Positions 17,743 through 26,707 of a stretch of DNA of 64,000 nucleotides are shown in pieces. Origin of the DNA: Seleniibacterium sp963677135. GTDB lineage: Bacteria; Desulfobacterota; Desulfuromonadia; Desulfuromonadales; Geopsychrobacteraceae. The stretch covers positions 558,001-622,000 of the forward strand of contig CAXXLS010000017.1 of assembly GCA_963677135.2 (NCBI GenBank), written 5' to 3'. The notes beneath the pieces were generated by a model that was not told where the DNA came from, searched no databases, and was given only the letters and a program-made list of their open reading frames with translations. The position numbers were made by a program, and so were the translations under genes. How positions within the stretch are numbered: the first letter of the stretch is position 1; every line of letters starts with the position of its first letter.

Positions 17743-19347
17743 TCAAGGCGCAGCGGGGGAAGGGGCGGCGTAAAAGGACCAGGCGCTCTTGCCGCATTTT
17801 TTCGATTCGTAAAGGGCCATATCAGCTTTCTTGAACAGTTCTCCGAAATTGCCGCTGTCATCCTGATCCATGGCCATGCCGATACTGACCGAAATGTCCG
17901 TGCGCGGGAACTGACGCGCGACCTGATGATTGAAGCCGTTCAGCAGTTGTTCAGCATAGCTTCTTACCTGTCTGCTGGTTTCAGCCCGGGGGATGATGAT
18001 GGCGAATTCATCCCCTCCCAGGCGGAAAAGGTTTTCGGAGGGAAAGATGGATTGCAGCAGGTTGGAAAACGCGATCAGGATCTTGTCCCCTTCGCCGTGA
18101 CCGAACTGGTCATTGACCTCCTTGAAGTTGTCCAGGTCGGCGAGCAGCAGGGCGGTGCTGGGTTCGCAGGGGGTCTTGCGCATGAAATCCTGAAGCCGGC
18201 GTCGGTTGTTGAGCTTGGTCAGGTAGTCGGTATTGGCGTCAAATAGCAATCTGTTCTTGTGGTGATATTCGAGGGTGATGTCAAAAAACAGGTAAATATG
18301 CCCGGCCATGACCCCGAAAATGTCGAGCAGCTGTTCATCGTGAATCTTCAGGATTTTTTCCTGGGACAACAGCAGGGTGCCTTCGTCGCCTCTTTCGATA
18401 ATCCAGCGTTTGCTCTTGGTGAAGGCTCGGCTTTCATCCAGGAAGGCATCGACACTTTGGCCGATAACGCCTTCCCGTACCAGTGAAAACAGGTCGATGA
18501 ACTTTTGATTGATACTGGTGATGTTTCTCGCTTCATCCGTAACCATGACGGCGAAAGGGAGGCTTTCGATGAGGATGTTCAGCTCGATCATTAGATTTTG
18601 AAGGTCAGTGACATCATGGGCGAATCCGACCGTGCCGATGACTTCGCCGTCAGTATCGAAAATCGGGGATTTATAGGTTTTGAACTTGCGCAGTTCTCCA
18701 CCGCACTTGACTGTTTCGTCAAACAGGCAGGTTTCCTTTTTGTTCAGGACAATCTCTTCCGACTCAAGGCAGACGTATTCACCCTGAGCGTATTCTTCCG
18801 GCTCAATGTCCCAGATATAATAGTGACCCCGCCCTTCAATCTGTTTCTTGGTTTTGTTGACCGTCCGGCAGAAGCTGTTATTGACCTTAAGATGTGCGCC
18901 GCGCGCATCTTTGAACCAGATCAGATCCGGAAGACTGTCGATCAGGGTGTCGAGATATTTTCCGGTGAGGGCGCTGTTTTCACGCCCCTTGATGTTGGCA
19001 AGGATCTTCTGGAACGATGCTCGAATGTGATCGGGCTGAAGTGGACGGACCCAGACCTGGTCAAGCAGATGGTAAACGTCGGCCAGTGCAGGAAGGGATG
19101 CCAGAGGAAAACAGGCCACCAGAACGGTCTCTTGGTTCAGCACGGCATGACCCCGGTCGATCAGGCCGCCGATGTCATGGGGATCATCGAGAATGACGAC
19201 GGCACAGTCGGCAGCAGCATGTTCATCCCACTCAGGCCTGACAATGAACTCGTGGGAAAATTGCTCCAGGGGCTCGATCCCTTGCAGCAACTCCGCTAAT
19301 TGCGGGTCGGCGGTGGCGATGAAAATCCGTAACAGGCGGTGATACAC
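17743..19347 (-). CDS. diguanylate cyclase with pseudo-receiver and PAS domains
   Basis: A 534-residue c-di-GMP synthase. Residues 1-125 look like a receiver fold, with an acidic ILDDP at the expected acceptor strand but Arg (VRPLQ) where the invariant Lys should be, so it is probably degenerate. Two PAS regions follow (about 130-250 and 255-360). The GGDEF domain carries an intact RLGGDEF near 444. The usual inhibitory RxxD site five residues upstream is absent (PSEN instead), so feedback inhibition by c-di-GMP may be lost. Translation starts at GTG with GGAGAG upstream. It converges on the hybrid kinase and is monocistronic. Confidence 0.9.
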   Translation of the reverse strand: MYHRLLRIFIATADPQLAELLQGIEPLEQFSHEFIVRPEWDEHAAADCAVVILDDPHDIGGLIDRGHAVLNQETVLVACFPLASLPALADVYHLLDQVWVRPLQPDHIRASFQKILANIKGRENSALTGKYLDTLIDSLPDLIWFKDARGAHLKVNNSFCRTVNKTKKQIEGRGHYYIWDIEPEEYAQGEYVCLESEEIVLNKKETCLFDETVKCGGELRKFKTYKSPIFDTDGEVIGTVGFAHDVTDLQNLMIELNILIESLPFAVMVTDEARNITSINQKFIDLFSLVREGVIGQSVDAFLDESRAFTKSKRWIIERGDEGTLLLSQEKILKIHDEQLLDIFGVMAGHIYLFFDITLEYHHKNRLLFDANTDYLTKLNNRRRLQDFMRKTPCEPSTALLLADLDNFKEVNDQFGHGEGDKILIAFSNLLQSIFPSENLFRLGGDEFAIIIPRAETSRQVRSYAEQLLNGFNHQVARQFPRTDISVSIGMAMDQDDSGNFGELFKKADMALYESKKCGKSAWSFYAAPSPAAP

Positions 19348-20045
19348 GGCCAGCTCTCCATGGGTGGCATGCCATGCCAGCCTGTGGCTGCTGATCAGGT
19401 GTCATTCGCACAGGTGGCCTTATTCCGTCTTTGAAGCAGGTCCCCACCTCCACAAAACCAGGTCAAGTATCTCATCTTTGGACATTATGGTCCACTTGTT
19501 TGGTGCGGAATTCAGGACTTCGCCGGAAAACCACCGGCTGTATGGCTTTCGGAACACAGATCTGCGTTCCGGGACCCGTTGCTCGCTGATGTCGGCGGCC
19601 ATTCTTTAATGAATGTCAAGACCCGGGAGATTCGGGTGGGAATGTCATCGCGCTTGAGAATTGAAGCTCTCACCAGCCGGTCGTGTCTGACGGTATCTTC
19701 CGGTATGACGCATACCAGGTTGCCCCGCGTGGGGTTCTCCTGTGCCAACTTCAACGATTTTATCGTCATCTCCCCTCGACGACAGCGAGCCCGCTGAGGT
19801 AATTGCCGGTGTTGCAGAACCTCATGGTCTTTAGCTGAACGCGTTATGGTCGGAATGCCTTTACGGCGGGAGTGAGACAGGGGCTCTCGATTTTTCTGCG
19901 GGGACTGATGCGGTGGTATGGAACGCGGCAGGACATGATGAGAGGCGAAGGGCGTACATCCGGTCGGGGATCAGCCCCCTGCAAGGCTCTTTTTCCGGGG
20001 CTATCGTCCGGAGGGTGGCACGCGATCTGAAAAGGCGGTCAGCTT
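19348..20045. other. 698-bp gene-poor region
   Basis: The longest stretch without a confident gene. It contains one possible small minus-strand gene (19512-19769, listed separately). The other short frames overlap it in shadow frames and lack ribosome sites. No tRNA, repeat array or terminator was seen. Confidence 0.4.
19512..19769 (-). CDS. possible small protein, 85 residues
   Basis: A tentative gene. The first 55 or so codons have third-position use like neighbouring genes and give a sensible basic/hydrophobic sequence (LVCVIPEDTVRHDRLV, then RISRVLTFIKEW). The last 30 residues look less coding, so the true product may be shorter or the gene may be decayed by a frameshift. The purine-rich GAGGGGAG abuts the ATG directly, which is too close for a good ribosome site unless a downstream TTG is used. 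No family recognised. Confidence 0.3.
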   Translation of the reverse strand: MTIKSLKLAQENPTRGNLVCVIPEDTVRHDRLVRASILKRDDIPTRISRVLTFIKEWPPTSASNGSRNADLCSESHTAGGFPAKS

Positions 20046-20450
20046 TTACTCCCGGGCAGCTCTCTGCTGGGCGTCTTTGGCCCCCTGATCGTCCCCGTTG
20101 AGGCGCCGTGCGAGGCTGATGATCTGCCAGTTTCGACGGCGCAGTTCGCGGTCTCCGCGACTCAGGGAATTCGATTTTTTCGCCAGGTTTTCAGCCTGCA
20201 CAAACTGCTGCTGATCGATGCGCACCCGGGCCAGTTCCTGCCACAGCAGGGGGTTGCGGGGTTCGATCCTCAGGGCCCGCTCCAGGGCCGTGCCGGCCCG
20301 GTCGTAATCCCCGCCGCGGGTTGCGGTTTGGGCCTGTTCCAGCAGGCTGACGACCGCCGAATTCCCGGACGGGGGAGGCGCGTAGGTTGCGCAGCCGGTC
20401 AGCAGGAGGAGGCTGGCTCCTATCACTGTCAGCCATTTCTTGATGCTCAT
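20046..20450 (-). CDS. TPR-containing lipoprotein downstream of PBP1B
   Basis: A 134-residue lipoprotein. The signal sequence ends in the lipobox LLTGC, with Cys20 as lipidation site, followed by a Pro-rich linker and one to two tetratricopeptide-like helix pairs (residues about 30-100, including GDYDRAGTALERALRIEPRNP). Its ATG overlaps the PBP1B stop as ATGA, so the two are translationally coupled. E. coli PBP1B is activated by the outer-membrane lipoprotein LpoB. This lipoprotein is not an LpoB homologue by sequence, but its size, location and coupling make it a candidate functional counterpart (inference). Confidence 0.85.
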   Translation of the reverse strand: MSIKKWLTVIGASLLLLTGCATYAPPPSGNSAVVSLLEQAQTATRGGDYDRAGTALERALRIEPRNPLLWQELARVRIDQQQFVQAENLAKKSNSLSRGDRELRRRNWQIISLARRLNGDDQGAKDAQQRAARE

Positions 20451-22777
20451 TGAAAGATCCTTTCAAACCATTTTTTGATAGACGAACCCCGGGATTCCGG
20501 GCCGCAATCAGCCTGCTGCGTCGGGGCCGAGCCCGTGATGAACGGCAAGTTGATGGCGTTTTGACAACGCGGTCCGCTGAGCTTTCCGGTCGGTCGGTCA
20601 ATCCAATGGCTCTCGATCCGGTCCGGCTCGGCGAGGATCAGAGGCTGCGGATCAAGGTCCGCCATCATATCACCCCAGACGGTCATTGCGCCAGTTGCCC
20701 CGGTCAGTCCGGTCGGCTGGTTATCGTCTCGGCCAATCCAGACGACCGCCACCTTGTTGCCGGTGAAGCCGGCAAACCAGCTGTCGCGAAAATCATCAGT
20801 GGTCCCGGTTTTTCCCGCGATTCCAAGATCCGCCGGCAGGTAGTGGTGCAACCCTTTGGCGGTTCCCTCCCGAACAACATTCTGCAAGGCTGTCGTGACG
20901 AGGTAGATCGGTTCGCTGTCAAACGCCTGCTCAACGGCCAAGGGATAGCGCTGGAGAGGCGTTCCCTCGTTGGTCAGAATCTCTCTGATGGCCGTCAAGG
21001 GGGTCCGGAAACCGCCACCGGCGATGGTCTGATAGGCCTGGGTCACCTCAAGGGGGGAGAGGGTGTTGGCTCCCAGCAAGCTGGCAGGGTAGGCGGGCAG
21101 GTCACGATTGACGCCGAGGCGGGTCAGGTTTGTCAGCACCTGTTCAGGGCCCAGTTCCAGGCCGAGCCGGACTGTCGACACGTTGTAGGAATGGGCCAGG
21201 GCGTCATGAAGCAGGACCCGGCCATGGTTCTGGTTGTCAAAATTCCGCGGAGTCCAGTCTGCGCTCCCCTTGCGGCTGACCGACAGGGGAGCATCGTCGA
21301 GAAGGGTGGCCAGGGTATAGCGGTCGGGCTGAGCCAGGGCGGTCATAAAGACAACCGGTTTGATGAGGGACCCGATGGGACGTTTGGCATCAAGGGCCCG
21401 GTCAAATCCTTCAAAACGAGGATCCCTGCCGCCAACGATCGCCTGGACTTCGGCATTCTGGCTGCTGGTGACCAGGATTGCTCCCTGCAGGCTGCCGTTC
21501 TCCAGGTTGCGCCCTTGTTCCAGTTGACGCAGGCGTTTCTGCAGGGCTTTTTCAGCCGCATGCTGAATCCGGGGATCGAGGGTGGTGAAGATTCGCAACC
21601 CTTGTGACCGAAGGTCCTCATCGCGGTAATCCTGCCTCAACTGGCGCTGAATCAGGTCCATAAAGGCGGGAAAACTGGAGGTTCCGCGCACCGGACGGTG
21701 CAGCACTCCCAGTGGTTCGCTCTGCGCCTGCTGAACCTCGGTCCAGGTCAGGGTGCCGACCTCCTCCATCTGCTGCAGAACCAGGTTGCGGCGCTGCCTG
21801 GCTCGTTCCGGCTGCGTCCTCGGATTGTAGTAGGATGGACCTTTCAGCAGGCCGACCAGCAGCGCCGCTTCGTGGATCTTCAGCTGGCTGACCGGCTTGT
21901 TGAAGAAAAAATGGCTGGCCAGGCCGAAACCATGAATGGCGCGGTTGCCGTCCTGCCCCAGGTAGACTTCGTTGAGGTAGGTTTCGAGGATGTCTTCTTT
22001 GCTGTAATGGGCTTCCAGCAACAGGGCCATGAGCATCTCCAGCAGCTTGCGCTGAAGAGTGCGTTCAGAGCTTAGATAGAAATTTTTGACCAGCTGTTGA
22101 GTGATGGTACTTCCCCCCTGAATCTGCCCACCGGTCGCCATGTTGACGATGGCACGGCCGATGCCGATCAGATCGACGCCATGATGGGAGTAGAAGCGGC
22201 GGTCTTCAACGGCAATCAGGGCAGCGGTTACGGCGTTCGGAACTTCGTCGAGCCTTACCAGGATCCGGTCTTCGTTCTGTTCGGGATAGATGCCGCCGAT
22301 CAGCGGTGGGTCAAGACGCGCCAAGGGGGCCGGGGCCCCGCGTTCCTGCTCAAGGAGGGTCTTCAGCACAGTTCCGGAAAAAGTCAGCACCAACCGGGTG
22401 CTCTCCTGAAAGCCGTCACCGAAGGTGAAATCGCGGGTCACCAGGACCAGGCGGCTGCCCTCCCAGTGATAACTACCCTGGGCACGGGGCTCAGGAGTCT
22501 CTTCGTAACCGAGCAGGGTCAGCTCATCGGTCAGCTCCTGCGGAGTGATCTGCAGGCCCGGGTAAAGTTCCAGCGGGCGGGCATAAACGTGGGCGGGCAG
22601 TTTCCAGCGCTTCCCCTCAAACCGCTCACGAACGGTATGATCGACAAACGCGAGACCGGCAAAAAGCAGGATCAGAATCAGGACCAGGGCTTTGAAAACG
22701 AGCCGCCGAAAAAGGTTTTTGTTCTTCCTGGCCGCTTTTTTGCGGGACGGCTTTTGGGTGCGCTTTTTATGACTCAT
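20447..22777 (-). CDS. mrcB: penicillin-binding protein 1B, bifunctional
   Basis: A 776-residue class A penicillin-binding protein that polymerises and cross-links peptidoglycan. It has a short basic cytoplasmic tail and one membrane helix (about 25-45). A UB2H-like region (about 60-150) marks the 1B subtype. The GT51 glycosyltransferase has EDRRFYSHHG (catalytic Glu191) and GGSTITQQ (221-228). The transpeptidase has the SxxK box in GSLIKP (near 470), SYN, and the KTGT box near 660. All catalytic motifs are intact. It is co-translated with a TPR lipoprotein. The start at 22777 has only a weak ribosome site. Confidence 0.95.
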   Translation of the reverse strand: MSHKKRTQKPSRKKAARKNKNLFRRLVFKALVLILILLFAGLAFVDHTVRERFEGKRWKLPAHVYARPLELYPGLQITPQELTDELTLLGYEETPEPRAQGSYHWEGSRLVLVTRDFTFGDGFQESTRLVLTFSGTVLKTLLEQERGAPAPLARLDPPLIGGIYPEQNEDRILVRLDEVPNAVTAALIAVEDRRFYSHHGVDLIGIGRAIVNMATGGQIQGGSTITQQLVKNFYLSSERTLQRKLLEMLMALLLEAHYSKEDILETYLNEVYLGQDGNRAIHGFGLASHFFFNKPVSQLKIHEAALLVGLLKGPSYYNPRTQPERARQRRNLVLQQMEEVGTLTWTEVQQAQSEPLGVLHRPVRGTSSFPAFMDLIQRQLRQDYRDEDLRSQGLRIFTTLDPRIQHAAEKALQKRLRQLEQGRNLENGSLQGAILVTSSQNAEVQAIVGGRDPRFEGFDRALDAKRPIGSLIKPVVFMTALAQPDRYTLATLLDDAPLSVSRKGSADWTPRNFDNQNHGRVLLHDALAHSYNVSTVRLGLELGPEQVLTNLTRLGVNRDLPAYPASLLGANTLSPLEVTQAYQTIAGGGFRTPLTAIREILTNEGTPLQRYPLAVEQAFDSEPIYLVTTALQNVVREGTAKGLHHYLPADLGIAGKTGTTDDFRDSWFAGFTGNKVAVVWIGRDDNQPTGLTGATGAMTVWGDMMADLDPQPLILAEPDRIESHWIDRPTGKLSGPRCQNAINLPFITGSAPTQQADCGPESRGSSIKKWFERIFQ

Positions 22778-23017
22778 CGGGAGGGTCTTTTCATTTATCC
22801 GGATTCAGGTGGCAGAAGGGGATCAACTCAACAGGGGAAGTATAGGGATCATGCCGGGAGGTGGCAAGGGTTATCAGGACGTTACCGAAAGTTGGAGCCT
22901 GAGCGGCCGCAGGCTTTGAAATCCAGAACCCGGAAAGGAAGTGGTTGTGTTCAGCCCCTGAACTATAGTAAACAGGACCCTGTCTGCCAACCCGCGCCAA
23001 CGCTGGATCTGTTTTTG

Positions 23018-23917
23018 ATGAGTATCACGCATATCGTTCCGCCTTATCGAAAAGCCAGTACCGTGGTGATTCCACAGGGGGCGTGGCAAAACGTGCTGGA
23101 CTTTCTGTGCGAGCGTTTTTCCCATGTCTCGCCCCAGTGCTGGGTGTCCCGTTTTGAGCGTGGTCTGATCTGTGACAGTCAAGGGGGGGCCCTGGGAATA
23201 GATGCTCCCTGCCGTCGCGGGCAGAAGATTTTTTATTATCGCGAAAACCCGCACGAAGAGCCTATTCCCGGACGCGAGACCATCCTGTATCAGGACGACC
23301 ATCTGCTGGTGGCAGATAAACCCCCGTTTCTGCCTGTTATCCCGACCGGGAAATATGTTTCGCAGAGCCTGCTGGCACGCCTGATCGACCGCCTTGGCAA
23401 TACCGAGCTGCAACCCGTGCATCGTATTGATCGCCACACCTGCGGGCTGGTCATGTTTTCCACCAGAAAAGCATCTCGCGGGCTTTATCAGGCCCTGTTT
23501 CGCGATCAGAGGGTTAAGAAAAGCTACCAGGCTATCGCCCCGCCGCTTCCCGGATTGCAGTTCCCCTATCATTACCGGTCGCGGATCGTGCGCGGAGACC
23601 CCTTTTTCCTGTCCCGGGAAATCGACGGACCGGCAAATTCGCTGACCGTGATTGATGTCGTTGAAAAACGGGCTGCCTGGTGGCGTTACGCCTTAAGTCC
23701 GATCTCCGGAAAAAAGCACCAGTTGCGCCTCCATATGGCCGCCCTCGGCGCTCCTATCCGCAACGACTCTTTTTATCCCCGGGTCAGAAATGATCAGCTG
23801 GATGTTTATGCCAATCCGTTGCAGCTGATTGCTGCTGAGCTGTGCTTTATCGACCCGGTCAGTGGTGAGGAAAAACATTTCACCAGCCGGCAGACACTCT
23901 CCTGGCCGGAATTCTGA
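23018..23917 (+). CDS. RluA-family pseudouridine synthase
   Basis: A 299-residue RNA-modifying enzyme. The catalytic motif HRIDRHTCG (135-143) contains the invariant Asp138 that attacks the target uridine. YQDDHLLVADKPP (91-103) and the C-terminal GKKHQLRLHM complete the RluA fold. An N-terminal region of about 80 residues could include an S4-like RNA-binding part, but it is divergent. The open frame extends upstream to 22097, but that part runs antisense to PBP1B; I start at the ATG in MSITHIVPPY because family resemblance begins there. The rRNA or tRNA target cannot be assigned. It ends 20 bp from the convergent dehydrogenase. Confidence 0.85.
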   Translation: MSITHIVPPYRKASTVVIPQGAWQNVLDFLCERFSHVSPQCWVSRFERGLICDSQGGALGIDAPCRRGQKIFYYRENPHEEPIPGRETILYQDDHLLVADKPPFLPVIPTGKYVSQSLLARLIDRLGNTELQPVHRIDRHTCGLVMFSTRKASRGLYQALFRDQRVKKSYQAIAPPLPGLQFPYHYRSRIVRGDPFFLSREIDGPANSLTVIDVVEKRAAWWRYALSPISGKKHQLRLHMAALGAPIRNDSFYPRVRNDQLDVYANPLQLIAAELCFIDPVSGEEKHFTSRQTLSWPEF

Positions 23918-23937
23918 AAGGCTTTTCCCCTTAATGG

Positions 23938-24813
23938 TCAGCGGACTTGCCGGATGACCGGGGCAGTCAGCGCGGCAAGGACATCCTCCAGCGGCGGGGC
24001 GGGCTCCCTGTCTTTGAATCCAGAAAGACGTTGATAAATGTCGCGGGCGGCAAGATGGAAGCCGCCAGGCAGTCCTGCCCCTTCCAGAGTCGCGGCAATC
24101 TCTTCCATCTCTCCGCAGAAGCGCCATGCCTTGCCTGTGACCTGGGTGATCTGATCAGATACCACCCCGGCATCGGGTGAGCCGCTGCGCTCCCACTGGT
24201 TCTCCAGCTCTTGGCGTACCCCCAGATTTTCCGCGGCCGCAACAACAGCACAGAGCAGGGCGATGGTGCCTTTGGTTTTTGCGGCAAAACACATCTTCAG
24301 CGCGGAGGCTTTGCCGATGCGATCACCGATCACCTCAGCGGCTAAAGGCCCGGCCGTAAAACAGGCGGCCACATCCTCGGCGGCAGGGCCTGACAGGTAG
24401 AGCCAGGTTGTTCCGGTCTTCCAGGCCGGTGGCCCGATAATGCCCCCATCGACGAAGGCGACTCCGGCGCCAGACATCAGGTCCCCTATCTGCTCAACGC
24501 TTTGAGGAGACAGGGCATTGACATCGGCATAAGTCCCCCTGAAGTTCGCGGCAAGAACCTTTCTGGCGACCTCCGTAGCGGCATGGGGCGGGCAGACCGA
24601 GATGATCAAGTCGCATTGTGCGGTCAGTTCCTCCAGGCTCTTGACTTCCTCCAGATCATGATCCCGGGCCCGTTGCCGGGTTTTTTCGCTTCTGCCGGTC
24701 GAAAGCCAGCAGGGGATGTGGCCTGAGTTCAGGGCGGTCGCGGCGAGTGATATGCCCATGGCTCCCGGATGAAGAAAGCCGATAACCTTCTGGTCGATAG
24801 TTTTCTGATTCAC
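23938..24813 (-). CDS. NAD(P)-binding 6PGDH/3-HIBADH-like dehydrogenase
   Basis: A 291-residue beta-hydroxyacid dehydrogenase-like protein. The N-terminal Rossmann fold has the GFLHPGAMG dinucleotide loop. The middle holds DGGIIGPP, and the catalytic-lysine region reads SALKMCFAAKTKG. The C-terminal helical part matches the DUF1932 type often found with 6-phosphogluconate dehydrogenase-like NAD domains. The substrate is unknown. I use GTG at 24813 because AAGGAG lies at 24820-24825; the longer ATG frame from 24942 adds an unfolded-looking basic stretch. It is divergent from the 2-hydroxyacid dehydrogenase, with a shared regulatory region. Confidence 0.82.
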   Translation of the reverse strand: MNQKTIDQKVIGFLHPGAMGISLAATALNSGHIPCWLSTGRSEKTRQRARDHDLEEVKSLEELTAQCDLIISVCPPHAATEVARKVLAANFRGTYADVNALSPQSVEQIGDLMSGAGVAFVDGGIIGPPAWKTGTTWLYLSGPAAEDVAACFTAGPLAAEVIGDRIGKASALKMCFAAKTKGTIALLCAVVAAAENLGVRQELENQWERSGSPDAGVVSDQITQVTGKAWRFCGEMEEIAATLEGAGLPGGFHLAARDIYQRLSGFKDREPAPPLEDVLAALTAPVIRQVR

Positions 24814-25051
24814 AGTGATCTCCTTGTCAAAGCTGGATAATTCCAGTCGTTTCAATATCTGGGGACCCGACAGGTTGGTGGCTTTATCAGGTTCCGTTTT
24901 TCCCCTCTGTCCGTGCCGAGGCCATGCAAACGACGTCATCATGTGACGGATGAACAGAGCGGCTTTTTGAAACTATATCCAACCTTGTAAGTTATTAAAA
25001 TAACCGGGATGAATTAAATCATTCAGCCATTGCGGCATGTTCAAAAAGGAT

Positions 25052-25081
25052 TTGACAAAGTGAAATGTAAACGCTTACAGT
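25052..25081 (+). promoter_or_regulatory. promoter overlapped by LacI/cre-type operator
   Basis: TTGACA (25052-25057) and TACAGT (25076-25081) are spaced by 18 bp, a plausible sigma70 promoter for the downstream 2-hydroxyacid dehydrogenase. TGTAAACGCTTACA (25066-25079) lies between and over the -10. It fits the CG-centred LacI/GalR-family operator pattern and the CcpA cre consensus at every position. Its placement predicts repression by a LacI-type regulator, which is not encoded in this window. Confidence 0.55.
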
Positions 25082-25093
25082 ACTCCCGTTATG

Positions 25094-25133
25094 GTCACCC
25101 GATGATTGCCTTCGACGTCAATCGTCGGGTGAC
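25094..25133 (+). other. long stem-loop in the 5' leader
   Basis: GTCACCCGATGATTG (25094-25108) pairs with CAATCGTCGGGTGAC (25119-25133) over 15 positions with a single wobble or mismatch, loop 10 bases. It is followed only by TTATTCC, so it is a weak intrinsic terminator at best. It would lie at the start of the dehydrogenase transcript, about 190 bases before the ATG. Confidence 0.6.
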
Positions 25134-25321
25134 TTATTCCATCTTGCCCATCAGCACCTAGAAAGGGCTGATTCTAAATCCCGCCAGGCTGATGTTTCGG
25201 GTCTCCGCAATCTCAAATGGCATAAGGCGTCCCTACCGGCGCGCATTTGTTCTTCGCAAAGACTCTGAAAAATCATTGGCGGTATGAAATTTTCGTTTGC
25301 AGTGAAGAGGAGGCAGGCATT

Positions 25322-26269
25322 ATGACACCCAAAACAATCGAAGTTCTTCAGGTCGCCAGTTTGACGCCGGCCGGCAACCGGCATTTGGCAGACAATTTCA
25401 ATGTCGTTCGGCTCTGGGAGCAGGAAGATCGCGAGCGTTTTTTAAAAGAGAACGGTCAGCGCTTCAACGCGGTGGCGACCGCCGGGATCGGCAAGATTGA
25501 CGCCGATCTGCTGGCCAACCTTCCGGCCCTGGAAATCATTTCATCGCGTGGCGTCGGCTATGAACATATCGACCTTGGTGCGGCAAAACAGAGGAATATC
25601 GTCGTCTGCAATACCCCCGGAGTTCTGACCGACTGTGTTGCCGATCTGGCTTTCGGAGCTCTGATTGCCCTGGCGCGCGCCTTTGTCCCTGCCGACCAAT
25701 ACCTTCGGGCCGGGAAGTGGCTGGAGAATACCTTTCCACTGCAGACCAGGGTGTCTGGTAAAAAACTGGCTATTACCGGGCTCGGCCGAATCGGCAGAAC
25801 CATCGCCCGGCGCGCCTCCGGGTTCGATATGGACATTCGCTACACTGATCTGCAAGCTCACCAGGATGTCTCCTTCGGTTATGAAGAATCATTGCTGGAT
25901 CTGGCACGGTGGGCGGACTTTCTCATTGTGACGACCCCTGGCGGCGAAGCGACGCGCAAGTTGATATCCAAAGAGGTCATGGAGGCTTTGGGTCCCGAAG
26001 GATTGCTGGTGAATATCTCCCGCGGTACGGTTGTTGACGAACAGGCTCTGATCGGCTGCTTGAAAGACGGCACGCTGGGCGGCGCGGCCCTCGATGTTTT
26101 CGAGCAGGAACCCAACGTTCCGCAAGAGTTGATCGCTCTGGACAATGTTCTGTTGCTGCCGCACATCGGGAGCGCCACCAGAGAAACCCGCAAGGCGATG
26201 GAGGATCTGGTGGTTGATAATCTGAGCGCCTATTTCAAAACCGGGGAACCGCTTACTCCCATCAGATAA
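25322..26269 (+). CDS. D-isomer-specific 2-hydroxyacid dehydrogenase
   Basis: A 315-residue NAD(P)-dependent dehydrogenase, probably of the glyoxylate/hydroxypyruvate reductase branch. The Rossmann loop GLGRIGRTIA is near residue 152. Catalytic residues are visible as Arg in NISRGTVVDE (about 232), Glu in FEQEPN (about 261) and His in LPHIGSA (about 280). SSRGVGYEHID matches the substrate-binding loop. The start at 25322 is fixed by GAGGAGG upstream; the frame from 25247 starts at TTG without a ribosome site. It is preceded by a LacI-type operator and a leader hairpin, so expression is probably controlled by a carbon-source signal. Confidence 0.9.
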   Translation: MTPKTIEVLQVASLTPAGNRHLADNFNVVRLWEQEDRERFLKENGQRFNAVATAGIGKIDADLLANLPALEIISSRGVGYEHIDLGAAKQRNIVVCNTPGVLTDCVADLAFGALIALARAFVPADQYLRAGKWLENTFPLQTRVSGKKLAITGLGRIGRTIARRASGFDMDIRYTDLQAHQDVSFGYEESLLDLARWADFLIVTTPGGEATRKLISKEVMEALGPEGLLVNISRGTVVDEQALIGCLKDGTLGGAALDVFEQEPNVPQELIALDNVLLLPHIGSATRETRKAMEDLVVDNLSAYFKTGEPLTPIR

Positions 26270-26707
26270 TCGGAGCATCAGGCGCGGAGACAAACGGATC
26301 AGCTCCCTTTGGCTCCGCGCGACGTTCCTCCTTCCTTCGATTTATTGTATCTGTTCCTGACGGGGCAGAATCCCTTCCCATTCCGAGAACGACCTGTTCC
26401 GATTCCTTGCGCTCTCTCTCTTCATTGCGCCGGCTGCCTCGGTTGCCAACCACACCATCCCGGCGTCATGACGACTTTGGCAAGACTCCTTGTCTGTTGC
26501 CCTCGGTACAGGGAATGAACCGGGTTGCCGCCGGTCAATATCGGCTTCTGACGGCGTAAAGCAAAGGGGGCGCGGATAAAGATTCATAAAATTGTCCACT
26601 TTTTTGCCAGATAAACGGTATGATTGTGCATGGTCCTGCGGCCGGTCGTGCAGCAGCCTGCTGGCGTTCTTCTGTCCATAATTGTCAGAAACCAATGAGA
26701 GGGAAGC
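26270..26707. other. 438-bp intergenic region
   Basis: Follows the 2-hydroxyacid dehydrogenase. GCGCGGAG (26282-26289) and CTCCGCGC (26313-26320) could form an 8-bp stem with a wide loop just after the stop, a weak transcript end. The rest shows no convincing gene; a long minus-strand frame across it continues antisense into the flavoprotein gene and is rejected. Confidence 0.35.

Larger units (their letters stand above)
24814..25321. other. divergent regulatory region, 508 bp
   Basis: Lies between two dehydrogenase genes pointing away from each other. It contains a -35 like TTGACA, a LacI/cre-type operator and a long hairpin, each listed separately. No open frame of its own is convincing. 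Confidence 0.5.

Noticed and set aside
20450..21607. Long plus-strand open frame of 385 residues
   Set aside because: Antisense to PBP1B, whose motifs are complete; no ribosome site and no family resemblance.
22097..23017. 5' extension of the pseudouridine synthase frame
   Set aside because: Runs antisense to PBP1B and has no family resemblance; the enzyme starts at 23018.
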